Below are positions 22,901-33,355 of a stretch of 64,000 nt of DNA, piece by piece. Position numbers and translations under genes: made by a program. This DNA is from Owenia fusiformis. Its lineage: Eukaryota > Annelida > Polychaeta > Sabellida > Oweniidae. The notes below the pieces were generated by a model, which was not told where the DNA came from, made no database searches, and worked only from the letters and a program-made list of their open reading frames with translations. Location: positions 39,273,936 through 39,337,935 of the forward strand of contig CAIIXF020000006.1 of the NCBI GenBank assembly GCA_903813345.2, in the 5' to 3' direction. Positions within the stretch are counted from its first letter, which is position 1, and each line of letters starts with the position of its first letter.

Positions 22901-23697
22901 CCCTATGTGCAGGCCAGTTTGAATGCTATATCTTTATGTTTTCAGTATACCCCTATGTGCAGGCCAGTTTGAATGCTATATCTGTATGTTTTCAGTATAC
23001 CCCTATGTGCAGGCCAGTTTGAATGCTATATCTTTATGTTTTCAGTATACCCCTATGTGCAGGCCAGTTTGAATGCTATATCTGTATGTTTTCAGTATAC
23101 CCCTATGTGCAGGCCAGTTTGAATGCTATATCTGTATGTTTTCAGTATACCCCTATGTGCAGGCCAGTTTGAATGCTATATCTGTATGTTTTCAGTATAC
23201 CCCTATGTGCAGGCCAGTTTGACAGAGACATCTATGTAGAAGGTATTCACTTCTTCTATTCCACTTATGTATTGTAATTTTTCTATATTTGTTAAGTCTA
23301 TATGTGGTTATTCAGTGGTCTTTTACAATATCCTACTGCTCAATGTCCGAAAGACTCAGAATTGCATATAATTATATGAATAATATTTGAATATCATGTC
23401 AGGAGTTGAATAAATAAAAACAAATATACACATTGCACACAGTTTAAATATATGTAGCTAGTTCAAAGTTTTGAAATATTTGCAAGGGTCGTTCAACAGT
23501 GTAAGGGAATAAGACATGGGCACATTCATACCAATCATGAACAAAATTGGTCCATTATTCTCACAATTTGATATATTTGTGCAAAACTTTTTGAACAACC
23601 CTTGTATATTATTTTTTCAGCAATGCGCAGAAGAGCCACTCATTTGGACACTAGGAAAAAATCATCAAAGAATAGTTCTGTATGCAGTATCCAGTGA
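16905..23697 (+). CDS. INPP5E-like: INPP5E-like inositol polyphosphate 5-phosphatase, catalytic and C-terminal exons (5' end not found)
   Basis: Nine exons can be joined in frame with GT-AG borders: 16905-17002, 19155-19279, 19941-20063, 20610-20769, 21001-21116, 21625-21740, 21987-22123, 23196-23242 and 23621-23697 (TGA at 23695). They encode 332 residues of a phosphoinositide 5-phosphatase, which removes the 5-phosphate from PI(3,4,5)P3 and PI(4,5)P2. Visible family motifs are [19 protein letters not shown], the Mg-binding motif WMGDLNFR, the catalytic motif RTPSYTDRILY and [12 protein letters not shown]. The protein ends KNSSVCSIQ. The last four residues form a CaaX prenylation box, as in vertebrate INPP5E, where farnesylation targets the enzyme to ciliary and Golgi membranes. 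The N-terminal proline-rich part and the start of the domain (the TWN motif) were not found between 15830 and 16905. They may lie in distant exons or be lost. The introns before exons 2 and 8 carry arrays of duplicated acceptor sites. Family assignment is firm; completeness is unknown. Confidence 0.9.
17051..17180 (+). repeat. Short tandem repeat of a GGTAAAGTATGGCAAAATGT-like unit
   Basis: Imperfect tandem copies of a ~20-bp unit lie in the intron just after the first visible INPP5E-like exon. No coding potential is seen. Confidence 0.8.
17611..19154 (+). repeat. 84-bp minisatellite made of duplicated 3' splice sites plus exon start (INPP5E-like intron)
   Basis: About 18 head-to-tail units precede the true exon at 19155. 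Each unit contains a pyrimidine-rich run ending TTTTAG or TTTCAG, followed by an imperfect copy of the first ~55 bases of that exon (encoding SKEWAIKL) and a short AT-rich linker. The first unit (about 17612-17697) is the most diverged from its neighbours but the closest to the real exon (it also reads ...KTIAPSHMF). Most units are 84 bp (28 codons), so the exon frame passes through consecutive units without stops, for example 18353-18757 and 18862-19279. One truncated unit lies near 17845. Units with one extra base occur near 18240 and 18750. Confidence 0.93.
20368..20528. mobile_element. CCCGTAGCCAGG MITE in an INPP5E-like intron
   Basis: The inverted ends GCCCGTAGCCAGG and CCTGGCTACGGGC bound a ~160-bp insertion rich in G or C runs next to the ends. 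Relatives lie at 25337-25522, 51693-51884, 54423-54613 and 55260-55432. Confidence 0.75.
22421..23220 (+). repeat. 50-bp minisatellite made of duplicated 3' splice sites, 16 units
   Basis: Exactly 16 units of 50 bp run up to the true exon at 23196-23242. The first half of each unit is intron end (GAATGCTATATCTGTATGTT then TTCAG). The second half is the first 25 bases of the exon, encoding IPLCAGQF. Only the last unit continues into the rest of the exon (DRDIYVE). Variation between units is limited to a few positions, such as tctgtatg/tctttatg and ccc/cct/cca. This indicates recent homogenisation. Confidence 0.95.
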
Positions 23698-23715
23698 TCA
23701 CAAATGGCATCCAAT

Positions 23716-24155
23716 GGTACATTATTATACAATAGTGCATTGGTATACAATAGTGCATTGCTATACAATAGTGCATTGCTATACAATTGTGCATTGTTAT
23801 ACAATAGTGCATTGTTATACAATTGTGCATTATGATACACATAAATTGATGCAGCTACAGAATTAAATAATCATTTATTGAAGAATAGTTCTTTATGGAT
23901 TTGCAGTGATCACAAATGGCATCCTTTGGAGCATTGATATACAATGGTGAATTCTTATACAATAGTGCATTGTTATACAGTAGTGCATTGTTATACAATA
24001 GTGCATTGTCATACAATAGTGCAGTTTAATACAACTGTGCATTGTTTCACAATAGTGCATTGTCATACAATGGTGCATTGTAATACAATAGTGCATTTTT
24101 ATTATACAATTGTGCATTGTTTCACAATAGTGCATTGTCATACAATTATGCATTA
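23716..24155 (+). repeat. 16-18 bp minisatellite downstream of the INPP5E-like stop codon
   Basis: Two blocks (23716-23838 and 23936-24155) consist of variants of ACAATAGTGCATTGTTAT, directly after the stop codon and so probably in the 3' UTR. Between the blocks, 23882-23935 is a degraded second copy of the end of the last exon. A variant poly(A) signal ATTAAA lies at 23862. Open frames across the repeat, rich in Cys/His or Val/His, are repeat artefacts. Confidence 0.85.
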
Positions 24156-25336
24156 TGATAAGTGTAAATTGATCCAGTTGCAATCCAGAAAGCCTTTATA
24201 CCTCTCCCTAGCACATGAATATGTTTGAGTTTTTGAGTTGGCATCTCCCACCTATATATTTTTTTGAAGCCAATCAAACCAAGTGTTATATTTCACGATA
24301 CAGGGTATCATATATCAATTTGTATTAGTATTCTAGTGACTGACTAGTCTCGGGGCTTACTAGACAATGGAAACAGCTGATTTAGACTTTCAACATTGCA
24401 CACGTGTTCATTATCGAGTTATAAAGAACAGTTAATAAGCCCTCTGATTGGTTGAAATAAACTACATGTAGAACATGAATCTGGAGGAATATGAACATTT
24501 GGAGGAAAATTAGAGATTTCATTCGCTGATATTTTATCGTATTTTGAATTGGATTGAGCTAGGTGCTATCATTATACCATACTATTGTAACATGGACACT
24601 GTCTATACATGTACAGACTACTATACTGATCTCAATTATTAAATGCTATTTTTGTCAATTCTTACCGACCACAAATAATACTCAAAATTATGTAAATATT
24701 GAATTAATTATATTTTTGCCTTAAGTCCCAACCTAAGATATGCTCTCTTTTTAGAGCCTCATTTTTAGTTAGCTATTTGAGTCCTCTCTAAAATGTCACA
24801 ATTTCACATGTCACAAGAAGTCCCAGGGATATTTCCAAGGTGGAGATGGGTCTCCATCATCATTGCTTGTATTGGTACAACTCTTGAACCCCCTGGAATA
24901 TTTTAAAAAACAACCCTCCCGACCCTTTGCTATGGGTCTGAACTATTATTCATATGGGACTTTTGGTTACCAAATTTATACAGGGGAGTGTGATGTACCA
25001 GTAATGTTTGAATCAATTCTATACGTAAAAGTGTATAATATAAATATATTTATTGTACAAAATGTTGTATCTTTTTATTATTTTTTTTATTAACTTCCAA
25101 AAATGAGATAAAAGATCAGTTAGTGTGAGCTCTGTTTGATGTAAAAAATTAGAAAAATGTTCCAATTTTTATTTGCCCACCCTGTATATTTCCTAGAAAA
25201 TTATGAAATTTACATGTATTTTAAAGTTTACAGTTTGGCCTACCCTGTATTGATTTCATGCCATACTTAAAGCTGCTGAATTTAGAAATGAATTTTATTG
25301 AGTAATTGAATGCTGTTTAAACATCTTTTATAAAGC

Positions 25337-25522
25337 AGGCCCGTAGCCGGGGGGGGGGGGGGGGTTCGGGCGAGATTTCTTTCTAAATCATGCAGTTTAT
25401 CACAGTTCTGACTATTTTTTGAGTGATTTTTGGCCAAATTTGCCAAGGTGAACCCCCCCCCCCTAGATTTTTGGGGAAAGTGACCCCCCCCCCCCTTGGA
25501 AAATTCTGGCTATGGGCCTGTA
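25337..25522. mobile_element. CAGGCCCGTAGCC MITE, unit 1 copy
   Basis: Same family as at 20368. It is shared with unit 2 (55260-55432), so it was inserted before the segmental duplication. Confidence 0.75.
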
Positions 25523-25932
25523 AAGTGTCTCAAATCTAACCATTTTGTTCAATAATGGAAAAGGGGAAGCAGGTTTGAAATGGTGAGTGGAGTCAAGCTA
25601 TAGCCATGTCCAACTTTCAAAATCAGAATTTATATGCATGTAGTATGAGCTCGGAAATAAATTCTTCTTGCCACCACCTATTGTTTACTCTCACAAAATC
25701 TTTTTTCACTTTTATTCAATATTTATGGATAAATACAGAATTCAGAGTTACAACTAACCTAGAGATAAACTGTGAGGAGATTCAAGTCAATATTACAATA
25801 TTAGTAAAGAAACATAGGACGCCATCAATGGTGGCGCAATTGTTATAGCGGAATTTTAGATGTAGAAAAATGACAGGATTTTTGTTATTGTATTTTTTTA
25901 GAAATTATTGGCTTTGTTATATATGTACAGTA

Positions 25933-26534
25933 TACAATTGTTGACCTCTCCAGAGGTCAACCGGCAAAATTGTATACCGAGACTGTAAACCGAGAAGCTA
26001 CTGTTGACAGAGACCGAAGGTCGAGGTCAACAGTGTTTCAAGGTTTACAGTCGAGGTATATGATTTTGACGGTTAACCGAATGGAGAGGTCTACAATTGT
26101 TTTGTTAGTCAGAAGAAACTAATAATACAGTCATCAATCATGGCTTCATTTCACAATCTTTTCTATGAACCACGCCAGCAATAATTTTTAAGAAAATCTG
26201 AAGACAGTGGAAGCTAAACTCTCTGTTTTCGGCACATAACTGCGTACTCACCAGAAAATTAATGTTAATTTTGCGTTTCTATTTGTATTGTTACTATATA
26301 CTCGTCGTGTAGAAAAGTCAAAATATCACTTTCATCAACGTGTACAAAATGTCCGACTACCATGTTTTTTCTGTAAACATTGTGACGTCATATTTCCCAT
26401 AATTCACAAGTGTAGTACAGTAACATACGCGGTCAATAATATGATATCCCATGATGCACAAGTGAGGTACAGGCAAAAATGTTGACCGCTAATTGACCAA
26501 TCAGATGCGAGTATTTACACTGATGTACTAACAA
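25933..26534. mobile_element. ~600-bp insertion with internal palindromes, unit 1 only
   Basis: Flanked by TA. Unit 2 has the uninterrupted GTACAGTATGTTTATTTA (about 56907). The left half has repeated inverted segments (GACCTCTCC/GGAGAGGTC, GTTGACAG/GAGGTCAACAG, GTTTACAG/CTGTAAAC). A Tc1/mariner-type target is possible; the superfamily is unresolved. Confidence 0.65.
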
Positions 26535-26548
26535 TATGTTTATTTAAA

Positions 26549-29500
26549 GGGAGCAAAAGTCCAAATATGAGGTTCCGTGTCCTTTTTAGAGGCGAGCTAA
26601 GCGACTTACATTTTTATGAACTATACGTGATACTTACCAAGAAAAATGATGTTGGCAATTCTGGATCCGCGACGGGGTTGCTATGGTAACCAAGTAAATA
26701 AGCCACGCCCACTTTTAGGGGCTCTTTTCAGTGTTTGGCTCCTATCTCCTTCACTATTGCTGAGATTTCGATGAAATTCACACCAAATGGAAGGTAATAG
26801 GTAATGCAATCAAAATATATTACATTGGCAATTCTGAATCCGCGGCAGCGTCACTATGGTAACAAAGTAAATATGTCACACCCACTTTTAGGGGCTCTCT
26901 TCAGTGTTTGGCCCATATCTTCGTCATTATTGCTCAGCTTTAGATGAAATTTGCACCAAATGAAAGGTAATAGATAAAGCAATCATATATTTTATAAAAT
27001 ATGCAATTAAGGTGATTTGCATCTTAATTATGATGTCATAACTGTTTGTTCTTGCATATTTTATCTTAATCATGCTATATAACTCTATGAAATTATCGTC
27101 TTTAAAATGGTCAGTAATGCTTTCAACTAGATTATTTCTTTTAGTTGAGTTTATTAGTTTATTTCTTTCATACATTTATGGTCATAAAAAATTGAATAAC
27201 TGTAATGAAAGATGTCTAATTCAAATAAAAAATGTTCAATTCACACTGTTGCTATGGTAACATCATGTAGCAAAACTGTCTGCTGTAAACAAGAATTCTT
27301 TAGGACATGTTACATTTTGACCAGTTGACTGACATGTATTCTTTTTAAAATTTGATGACAAAATAATCTAATAACTATAGATTATTATTTAATTTGGACT
27401 GTGTTATATTATTATGTCATAAGGGCAATTATTAATCAGGGGTGCAGCCAGCTTCCAGTCGTGGCATAAGCAACTCAAAAATGTTTTTAAGATGAGTTTT
27501 ACAAAAATGGATGCAACTTCCTTCAAAATTGAGCTAGAAGCTTCAAGTCAAAAGCATTTTAACCCAATAATGATAACAGATTGAATGCATTAGTATTTTT
27601 TAAATAATTTTTATGTTTTTCTAACCTGGGTAGCATAACTAAGAAAAAATTAGTTTTTGTTCTAGAGGCATCCCAAATATGGGACATAGACACAAGTGCC
27701 CATGATAACATTTTGGGTTAAGAGGTTATGATTTCGTGGTTGTAAATCCTATTTATAATATCATTACTTTAACAAACCTGTAATTTTACGCTGTCATTAA
27801 CTTATACTTTGTTTGTTATAATTCAATACTAAATAGGCAATTGTGACATTCAAAAGAACGGCAGTGGCCCCATATGATCCGAAAAAGCATCCCAGTGCCC
27901 CAAAGTGGCCCCCAAAAGCATTTTAGTAGCCCCTGTGGCCTCCCTAAGCATCATCCTAGTGGCCCCCAGATGCCCAAAAAGCACCCCAATAGCCCCCAGA
28001 TGCCCCCCAAAAGCATCATAGTGGCCCCACTCTGTGACCCATGACATCAACCAAGTGGCCCCCTGTGGCCCCAAAAAGCATCTCAGTGGTCCCAAGTGGC
28101 CTCTAAAAGCACTCCAATGGCCCAAAGATCATTCTTGAGGCTCCAAAAGCTTCCCAGTTGCCCCCCAGTGACCCCCAAAAAGCATACTTGTGACACCCAG
28201 AGGCCCAAAAAGCATCCAAGTGGCCCCATTATGCCCCCTAAGAGCATCCTAGTGGCCCCCGAAATCATCCTATTGACCCCTGTGGCCTCAGAAAGCATCT
28301 CAATGGCCTCTAAAAGCCCCATGTGGATCCCAAAATCATTCTAGTTGCCCCCAGTGGCCCAAAAAGCTTCCCATTGCCCCGCCAGTGGCCCCCAAAAAGC
28401 ATACTAGTGACACCCAGTGGCCCAAAAAAGCATCCAAGTGACCCCACTATGCCCCCTATAAGCATCCTAGTGGCCCCCGAAAGCATCCCATTGGCCCCCG
28501 AAAGCATCCCATTGGCCCCCTGTGGTCCCAAAAAGCATCTCAGTGGCCTCTAAAAGCACTTCAATGGGCCCCAAAATCATTCTAGTGGCCCCCAGTGGCC
28601 CAAAAAGGTTCCCATTTGCCGCCCAGGTGGCCCCAAAAAAGCATACTAGTGACACCCAGTGGCCCAAAAAGCATCCAAGTAGCCCCATTATACCCCCTAA
28701 AAGCATCCTAGTGGCCCTCGAAAGCATCCCATTGGCCTCATGTGACCCCAAAAAGCATATCAGTGGCCCTAGGTGGCCTCCAAAAGCACTGCAATGGCCC
28801 CATGTGGACCCCAAAATCATTTAAGTGGCCCCAAAATCATTTAAGTGGCCCCAAAAGCTTCCCATTTGTCCCTAATTGGCCCCCAAAAAGCATACTAGTG
28901 ACACCCAGTGGCCCAAAAAGCACCAAAGGGGCCCCATTATGCCCCTCAAAGCATCTTAGTGGCCCCCGAAAGCATCCTATTGGCCCCCAGGTGCCCCCAA
29001 AACCATCCTAGTGCCCCCCTAAGGCCGCCAAAAGCATGCAATTGGCTCCTCATGGCCATCAAAAGCACCCTAGTGGCCCCCTGTGACCCCAAAAAGCAAC
29101 CCCGTGGCCCCCAAGCCCCAAACGTATCCCAGTGGACCCCCGTGGCCCCCAAATGCATCCTAAAAGACCCCTGTGGTCCCAAAAGACATTAACGACCTGA
29201 TGGCACCCAAAACATGCAAGTGGCCCTCAATAGCATGACAGTGGCCCCCTATGACCTATGGACTGATATATCAATTTAAGGGACATTGGGCCCTTTCCTG
29301 TGAAAAAAATCAAAAGATGTCTGCAAAAAACAAAATGACCTTGACCTTGCAGAGGAATCTACTATTCTAGTATCTTCTTTTCTAAGAAATATAAAGTACT
29401 AATGACACAGTGCTGACATCATCCAATATACTAAAAAATGTGCCATATTTGGGACATAGACACTAATGGGTTAAAGCTCTTCTTCTGTCTAATCTTTTTG

Positions 29501-30831
29501 GTTTGGTGGGGGGTTATGTTAATCCAATATGATGTTGCTATGGTAACCAGGTGAATATGCCAGGTGAATCAGAAAATACATGGATTATGTAGATTAACTG
29601 ACTGGCATACTCGTTAAGGTATCACAGCTGCCTTTGTGATTATTTTCTTGAAATAAGGTAGAATTGCTCAAAATGATTTCAAATTGGTACCTTGTCCTTT
29701 GACATTCACCATAAAATGAGGTCAAAGCTGAAAACTATGATGGATTCTTTCCATTTCTTTACAAGTATGAATATCTAAGTGCAAATGCCCTGTAACCAAT
29801 AAAAATAGAACCATTAGATAGAAGAAGAGTTTTAAAATGCATTTGAATCGAAGCTTCTAGCTCAGTTTTGAAGGAAGTTGCATCAATTTTTGTAAAATTA
29901 AACAAAATCTTTAAAAAAAATTGTGTCAAACCACCCCCTCCCTTGACCCAGAGCTTGTTGCGCCCCTGATTATTGCCCATATGACATCATAATATAACAC
30001 AATCCAAAGTAAATAATTTTCTATAGTTATTATTAGGCTATTTTCTGTCAACAAATTTTAAAAAGAATACATGTCAGTCAAATGGTCAAAATGTAACATT
30101 TCCTAAAGAATTCTCTTGTTTACAGCAGATCGTTTTGCTACTTGCTGTTACCATAGCAACAGCGTGAATTGGACACTTTGATTACAATTATTCAATTTTT
30201 ATGACCATACATGTATGAATGTAATAAACTCAACTAAAAGAAATAAACTAGTTAACAATTTAAAAGCATTACTGACCATTTTGAAAATAATTATTTCACA
30301 GATTTATACATCATAATTAAAATAAATAAAATACACAAAAACAAACAGTTATGACGTCATGATTAAGATGCAAATTACCCTATTTGCATATTTTATGAAC
30401 TGTATGATTGCTTCATCTATTACCTTTCATTTGGTGCAAATTTTATCGAAATCTGAGCAATAATGATGAAGATATGGGCCAAACACTGAAAAGAGCCCCT
30501 AAAAGTGGGTGTGGCATATTTACTTTGTTACCATAGTAACGCTGCCGCGGATTCAGAATTGCAAACTTAATATATTTTGATTGCATTGTCTATTACCTTC
30601 CATTTGGTGTGAATTTCATCGAAATCTGAGCAATAATGAAGGAGATAGGGGCCAAACACTGAAAAGAGCCCCTAAAAGTGGGCGTGGCTTATTCACTTGG
30701 TTACCATAGCAACGCCGTCGCGGATTCAGAATTGCCAACATCATTTTTCTTGGTAAGTATCACATATAGTTCATAAAAATGTATGTCGCTTAGCTCGCCT
30801 CTAAAAAGGACACGGAATTACCTTTGCTCCC
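26549..30831. mobile_element. 4.3-kb foldback element with ~1.1-kb inverted arms
   Basis: Inverted ends start GGGAGCAAA. The arms (26549-27640 and 29750-30831) mirror each other through landmarks such as GGACACGGAA, GTTGCTATGGTAACC and CAGGGGTGC. The centre is a GC-rich minisatellite. It is absent from unit 2, where about 56925 is uninterrupted. No transposase was seen. Confidence 0.85.
27860..29250. repeat. GC-rich minisatellite of AAAAGCATCCTAGTGGCCCC type units
   Basis: Degenerate repeats of roughly 20 bp and higher-order multiples, with AGTGGCCCC and AAAAGCAT cores, lie inside the foldback element. They generate Pro/Lys/Ser-rich forward frames and Gly/Leu-rich reverse frames in all phases, which is why none is called a gene. 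Confidence 0.9.
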
Positions 30832-32650
30832 ATACTATAAATCGTATCCAATTTGAAACATTTGAAAGTTTATTTTTAGCTTAATCAATCAATGTTTTCC
30901 GTAGAGAGACGGACTAAAAATGATTCTTCATGAATCGAAGATGAAATAGCCTCTTGTTCAATTCTTTTTGTTATGTTAAAACATGGGCTTTCATTTACTA
31001 GTTGAAAGTCTATGGTTAAAACCACACCCCATGCAGACAGATTGCCTAAAATTACATTCGTATGATGCTAGACTCGACATTCAACAGGAAATTAGAAACA
31101 TTTTGTCACCAATGCAGCAAATTATTTGTTACTGCTTAATAAATGGTGAATGACAGTCGCATTCATTTCTACAAGTATGAGCATAGCATGACGTTCTGAT
31201 ATTTAAGGTAACTCGTTTGAAAAATGAAGGCGGCGATTGAAATTACGATGCAAAGATAAAACCGAAATAACGAAATAATTGTAGATTTCTTTGAAAAACT
31301 AAGAAATATGCACATATCAAATTATTCAAAACATATATATATAAATAGTAAGGCCTGTAGGTCCGATTCCCCCTGGTAGCATTGACATTTTTAAGGGCTT
31401 AAATTTTTTTTTTAAGTTTTAATATGTTCACTCCGCATTGTATATTGTCGAATATTTTAAAACCTTTCGACTTAATGGGTGTCTATTCAATTTTCAATTC
31501 AATTTGACGTTGATAATTGACTTACTGGGTGTCCAATATCTTTCTAACTGAACGATTTAAAAGTTCAGCGGATCATCCCCGGGAAAAAGGGTTTTAACTT
31601 TTATAAATCTTGCAATATTATTTGAATATATGAAAAAATTATGAAAGTTTGAAGATGTGTCAGATCTGTCAACTCTGCAGCAAAAAATAAAAACCTTTTA
31701 AGACGAAAATTCTTATATTTTTGCTTATTAGTATGCTTTGTCACTTTGCATCATAAAAAGAACGCAAGTAACCTCGTCCAAAGCCGTCGTTATCGTACTC
31801 ATGCATTTATTGGGTGGATTCGCCAACCATAGTGTTTTGAAACCCTGCATTCATTGGCTAGATAAGTCAACTATACACATGACACACAAGGACATACAGG
31901 CAGCATCATGCAGCTGAGGCCGTTTTCTTGCGAAATTGTCGTATAAAATTTGATAATTGTTTGGTAGACATGACCTGGTCTCTCCGTGACGAAGGGTGAT
32001 GGTGCCTAAAGTGGAAAGAAATAATTTATTTTTAGTAGCGCTACCTATGTAGTTTAGGCATATACTTTTGTTATAAAGACTTATGAAAACTGTTTCACCT
32101 ATTGCAATTCGTTGAAAACACCCACTGTGTATAGTTTCCTACCGGTGTGTGTTCATAGTGCAGAGCATATCATGAAAGCTGACTTTAAAAAGCACAACAT
32201 CCAGATTTTCTGTCCCGAGAGAATCTTCAAGAAGATCTTGAGTAAAAGTGAGTGGCTGACAGTCTCGGTGCAGTAGCTCAGAACAGAGTTGACAGACCCT
32301 GTAGTAGACGCATGTACACCAGCAAACGTCTATGAAGTGAAATATATGGACAAATAGTGTCATTTTTATCAATGTTTGCTCAACCCTTGGCTGAGTATCA
32401 AAATAAAAAGTACCCTGATATTGAAAACCTTAATATTAACTTTATTGTAATTTTGTTGGTGCAGTTCATCTCATCCATTCATTTTGTCAAGTTGCATTTG
32501 TTTCTAAAATTTGTTTTTTTTTAGTATACTAAAGCAGCAACCATGGCATACAGAATTGTTAATAGCACACTATACATACACAATCAACACTGCATTATTT
32601 ACCATTCCTGTAATAGTTAAACATTATTTTAACAAAGTGGAAAAACAGAT
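30832..32650. other. 5' flank of EF-hand gene copy 1
   Basis: Matches 56925-59986 of unit 2 apart from insertions and a local tandem expansion there. It probably includes the promoter and 5' UTR region. No coding exon was recognised. Confidence 0.5.
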
Positions 32651-33355
32651 ATGGCAAAAAATACAGAACAGGTTGGTTTCTTGAATAAACATGAATCATT
32701 GCAAATCACGATTACATTTTATACAAAATTATGCCATAACATTGCGCCGGTGTAAAAGTAATAGTAGTCCCAAGGAAGCACGGTCCGTAGGACCGTGCTT
32801 CCTGGGTTTATACATCCTATGGATTGTCAATCCCAGTGTTTATGGTCTCAATAGGACTGTCATTCCTACTGTTATATATTAATAAGACCATGGACTATAA
32901 TCACCAATGGACTTCTATTCCTTCCACACCAGTGAAAGAATAAAATGTCCCGGACATTTAATCCCAATTTTATTGTCCCGGACTTTTATATCTAGGTCAA
33001 AGAGACCGTCATTTTATATATATTAAAAGAGTATGCATAAATATATAAATAAAAGTTGAGTCTGTTCGTCTCACCTTTCTTGGCAAAATCAATTACGACT
33101 TGGTCCAGGGGCCGAGAGAATAGTGGTTCGATCCCTATGTGAGTCAACTTTTTTTTTTAATCTCAATAGAGTTAAACACTTTTTTAAGTATCCCAACACC
33201 CCTTTTTTTAAAGAAAATGTCATATTTAAAAAACTCAGATGTTTAGTTAAGCGTGGCCAACCTGGGTATAAATTGTTGCACGTGGTATATGTTATTCCTT
33301 TGAAAAGTGGATGCCAAGATGAAAACACAACTGGACATAAATGTTATTTATCAAT

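Noticed and set aside
22421-23220. Regular 50-bp repeats resembling a CRISPR array
   Set aside because: There are no unique spacers. The whole 50-bp unit repeats, and it is derived from an intron/exon junction of an animal gene.
23640-24228. Cys/His-rich and Val/His-rich repeat frames (also 53617-53879)
   Set aside because: Products of the 16-18 bp ACAATAGTGCATTG repeat downstream of the stop codon, with open frames on both strands.
27850-29192. Long Pro/Lys/Ser-rich and Gly/Leu-rich open frames on both strands
   Set aside because: All arise from the GTGGCCCC minisatellite. Frames overlap in several phases, with no splice or family signal.
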